Source: Chrysophaeum taylorii (taxonomy: Eukaryota > Sar > Pelagophyceae > Pelagomonadales > Pelagomonadaceae). Taken from it: a DNA stretch of 64,000 nt. This document shows positions 62,101-64,000 of this stretch, one piece after another (within the stretch, counting starts at the first letter, position 1; each line of letters opens with the position of its first letter). The stretch spans positions 124,001 through 188,000 of the forward strand of contig JAQMWT010000320.1 in the NCBI GenBank assembly GCA_029834535.1. Direction: 5' to 3'. The notes below the pieces were generated by a model that did no database searches, was not told the origin of the DNA, and worked only from the letters and a program-made list of their open reading frames with translations. The translations under genes were made by a program, and so were the position numbers.

Positions 62101-64000
62101 GAAACGTTGTCGGCTGGCTCGTTGGCTCGCCGGTAGGCGCGTGCGAAGGCAGTGCTGTCGGATCGGACGTTGGACACACAGACGGAAACGTTGTCGGCTG
62201 GCTGGACGGCAAGCGAGTTGGAGCGCTAGCCGGTAAGCTCGAAGGAGTGGAGGTCGGGGTATCCGTCGGAAAAAAGGTAGGCACGCTCGTTGGCGCCACC
62301 GAGGGCGATGCGGTTGGCATGGACGATGGCAAAGAGGATGGCTCGACGGTCGGCGCGGGCGAAGGCGACGACGTCGGTTCAGGGATGGGAGAGACAGACG
62401 GACACGCACTAGGGTGATACGTTGACGGGCCCGGAGTTGGTTGTTCAGTCGTCGAGGGTGCTTTACTTGGAAAGGTCGAAGGCGACGTCGTCGGCGCCGC
62501 GCTCGGGGAGGGCGTGGGAGGCGCGGATGGTAAGGGGGACGGGAGGAGCGTGGGAAAGGGCGAGGAAGGGGTATTCGTTGGGTTTGTCGAGGGGACGCCC
62601 GAGGGGAGCTCGGTGGGCATCGACGAGGGCACGACGGCAGCGGTCTCGCAGATACACTTGACATCATAATAGTCTGGGTAGTTGACCCAGGTTCCATCAA
62701 AGTAGACGTGGGCGTATTCATAATCCGCGGAACTGACCGGTTTGCCGGTATCCCAGTTGGTAAAATTCGAGTCGCAGCCCTGAACCCATTCGAATGTGCC
62801 CGAGCTTTCGTAATAGCCGATCCAGAAGGCGCCGTAATTCCGAACATTGAAATATCGAAAGTCGACATCATCCTCGTTGTAGCCGGAGAGCGCCGTGAAT
62901 TCCTCGAACGCGAAGTCGTTTTCCTCGATCGACCGCGGGCAGAACATGATGTCTCCTCGCGACTCGCACTCGGTTTTGCATGCGGTCCAATAGAGCGACG
63001 AGCTGGCCTCGATGTAGCACCGCTGGGAGACCGGCGAGGCCGTATAGTTGTCGGGACACGTAGCCGTCGGCGCCGTCGACGAGGGCCCGAGCGACGGAGC
63101 GGCCGTCGGCGTCGCCAGGGTGAACGTGTACGCTGAGCCAAAATCCCCTTCGATGTCGGGGACGGAGGCGAGACCGTCGGCGTCGGCGCCGACTACGGCG
63201 AGATCGTCGTCGATGGCGACCGATATCCCAAACCGCGCCCCCAAGGTTTCGGTTCCAGAGAGAAGCGCGTACTGCGATCCGTTCCTGAACGCGTAACTCA
63301 ATCCAGTTTTATCGGCCGCGTAGGCGCCCACAATGATGAGGTCGCCCGAGATGCCGACCGCAGCCCCAAACTCGGAGCCCCCCGTCAGCGTCTGCGTTTG
63401 CGTAAAGCTGAGGTCGTCATTCTTTTCGAAGACGTAGGCGGCGCCGTTGATGGCAGACCCGACGACGACGCGAGTTCCGTCGACGGCGACGGAACTCGCG
63501 TTCGCGGCCAGGATCGTCGTCGAGTCGGAGGCTACGCCTTCCGACGTCGTCGCAAACGCGTACGCTGCCCCGACAGAAGCGTTCGCGCCGCCGACCACCA
63601 CCAGCGACCCGGAGACGTCAACCGACAGCCCGAAGTAAGCGGAAGCCGAAGAAGGCGCGAGCGCGGACGTTAACGTATATAAGCCGCTGCCTTCGTACAA
63701 ATACAGGTACGCCGCGCCGCTCGCGTTGGACGGCGCGCCGACGCACACGAGGGACCCGTCGACGGCAACGGCTGCGCCAAACGAATTCGTGCCTTCGAGC
63801 TTCGCGGCCTGCCAGAAGCTACCGTCGGATGCTTCGAAGACGTACGCGGCGCCTATTGCCGGCGCACCCACGACCACCAGGTTCCCCCCGACTGCGACCG
63901 ACGCCCCGAACTCGTCGCCCGCCCCCGTGTCCGAGCCGATGAGCGTCTCTACCAGCGAAAACGACGCCCCCGAGTCCTGGGTCTCGAACACGAACGCAGA
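47745..64000 (-). CDS. Giant lectin / Pro-Thr-repeat / REJ membrane protein, 5' end outside window
   Basis: A single gene of at least 5,200 residues, open at the right edge. Exons read on the minus strand: 64000-53820, 53733-53415, 53356-about 53100, 52992-50135 (or 50153), 50108-48004, 47929-47745. Introns of 86, 58, 26 or 44, and 74 nt have GT-AG ends and keep phase; the intron near 53000-53100 is unresolved. Order: FG-GAP-like repeats, C-type lectin, Pro/Ser/Thr repeats, second lectin, long Pro/Ser/Thr repeats, SEA-like region, REJ-like region, GPS-like Cys cluster, then several membrane segments in polycystin-1 style. No PLAT domain or ion-channel pore is identified. Probably a cell-surface adhesion or recognition protein. 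The Cys-rich lectins and rigid stalk suit carbohydrate binding at a distance from the membrane. Confidence 0.8.
50135..53733 (-). other. REJ/GPS-like ectodomain and first membrane helices of the giant gene
   Basis: Exon 53733-53415 has PRVVFQGPTSTSVCENFTLR and QSTGSAGREMIFLWS, the style of REJ modules. The next exon repeats the pattern (VIVGGAIVVLPSRREALSIE). The large exon has MFAYRWWCISADTSSCD, another REJ-type phrase, repeated beta modules, an Asp/Glu-rich helical part, and a Cys-rich region (CECGFVGFKEVEC, CATWDASRRRWVVPPSC, RCECRIDDD) resembling a GPS motif without the usual HLS/T cleavage triad. Membrane helices VFSVWLSLVACLVVAGAL and LGVDLAVLFLALAFEVIVL follow, with a Cys-rich loop after them. 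Confidence 0.72.
58638..59950 (-). repeat. 216-bp coding minisatellite in the Pro/Thr-rich region
   Basis: Seven units whose equivalent positions start at 58638, 58854, 59034, 59250, 59466, 59682 and 59898. The spacing is 216 bp (72 residues) except one of 180 bp that has lost a 36-bp subunit. Units are nearly identical at DNA level. The 36-bp (12-residue) subunit encodes variants of PSxxPTxxPSxx, so this is a higher-order repeat. Confidence 0.92.
60181..63065 (-). repeat. 2,025-bp tandem duplication including the C-type lectin domain
   Basis: Sequence at 60181-61040 matches 62206-63065 at a constant offset of 2,025 bp, without indels at the three positions I compared. The block contains a whole lectin domain and its flanking Pro/Thr linker. 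The copies differ by scattered substitutions, several of them amino-acid changing within the lectin domain. Confidence 0.9.

Larger units (their letters stand above)
53820..64000 (-). other. N-terminal exon of the giant gene: propeller, lectins, repeats
   Basis: Continuous coding from the window edge. About residues 1-300 are FG-GAP-like units (repeated FGASVAV / LVVVGAP phrases), a beta-propeller. A C-type lectin-like domain follows (CPDNYTASPVSQRCYIE, WTACKTECESRGDIMFCPRS, GAFWIGY, CDSNFTNWDTGKP, VKCICET), then about 600 residues of Pro/Ser/Thr repeats, a second lectin domain, and about 1,900 more residues of repeats. The last 300 residues contain a SEA-like stretch ending in RRLVRFRRLQ and a beta domain with PPKLISALFSSSGARLDLTF. 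The exon ends in phase 2 at 53820. Confidence 0.82.

Noticed and set aside
56880-62417. Long plus-strand frames rich in Gly, Asp and Val opposite the Pro/Thr repeats
   Set aside because: They are the antisense of the PSxxPT repeat: low complexity, repeating with the same period and lacking independent motifs. The minus strand gives the continuous protein with folded domains on both sides.

Overview
The window is nuclear DNA of a eukaryotic alga, most likely a stramenopile with a secondary red plastid (pelagophyte-like is my best guess). The evidence: GC-rich, mostly single-exon genes with very short GT-AG introns (about 26-86 nt); predicted targeting peptides whose early part ends in an exposed Phe (21966 and 46947 genes); a giant lectin/Pro-Thr-repeat/REJ membrane protein of the kind common in stramenopiles; and eukaryote-only genes (proteasome alpha-5, PP2C, METTL21-like, J-domain, tRNA-Arg without an encoded CCA).

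Layout: 1-2112 no convincing gene. 2113-3204 NADH/NAD kinase with an in-frame 45-nt intron. 3205-5598 gene-poor, perhaps decayed repeats. 5599-11673 one 2024-aa multidomain enzyme: acyltransferase, ketosynthase, two carrier domains, MetE-like zinc methyltransferase and flavin monooxygenase. 11885-13887 two divergent genes. 14543-14614 tRNA-Arg(CCG). 14897-15720 decayed Helitron-type helicase. 16907-25547 a compact block: C2/EF-hand membrane protein, cold-shock protein, METTL21-like fusion, small plastid protein, a UEV-like/PP2C fusion, a three-exon zinc-finger gene, proteasome alpha-5.

25801-38953 is a complete 13.15-kb Ty1/copia LTR retrotransposon on the minus strand: about 98% identical LTRs, a half-tRNA(iMet) primer site, polypurine tract, Gag, integrase, RT and RNase H. 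Between Gag and integrase it carries a cytosine-5 DNA methyltransferase, and it has an extra ORF before the 3' LTR. A short coding motif ending SLNY recurs five times along the polyprotein; four copies are in frame, and I propose they are protease processing sites. A Helitron helicase fragment is nested inside. 39389-42037 is a decayed hAT transposon with recognisable inverted repeats.

42173-47744 returns to compact genes (TPR/J-domain protein, group A flavin monooxygenase, a three-exon secretory or plastid protein, a TPR protein, a SAP-like plastid protein), with start codons or stop codons directly abutting. 47745-64000 (open at the right edge) is one giant minus-strand gene: FG-GAP-like repeats, two duplicated C-type lectin domains, about 2,500 residues of Pro-Ser-Thr repeats with 216-bp minisatellite structure, SEA-like and REJ-like regions, a GPS-like Cys region and several membrane segments, spread over at least six exons.

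Leads most worth following: the methyltransferase-carrying retrotransposon with its repeated SLNY motif, the AT-KS-ACP-ACP-MetE-FMO megaenzyme, and the UEV-like/PP2C fusion. All calls come from reading the sequence; no database search was run.
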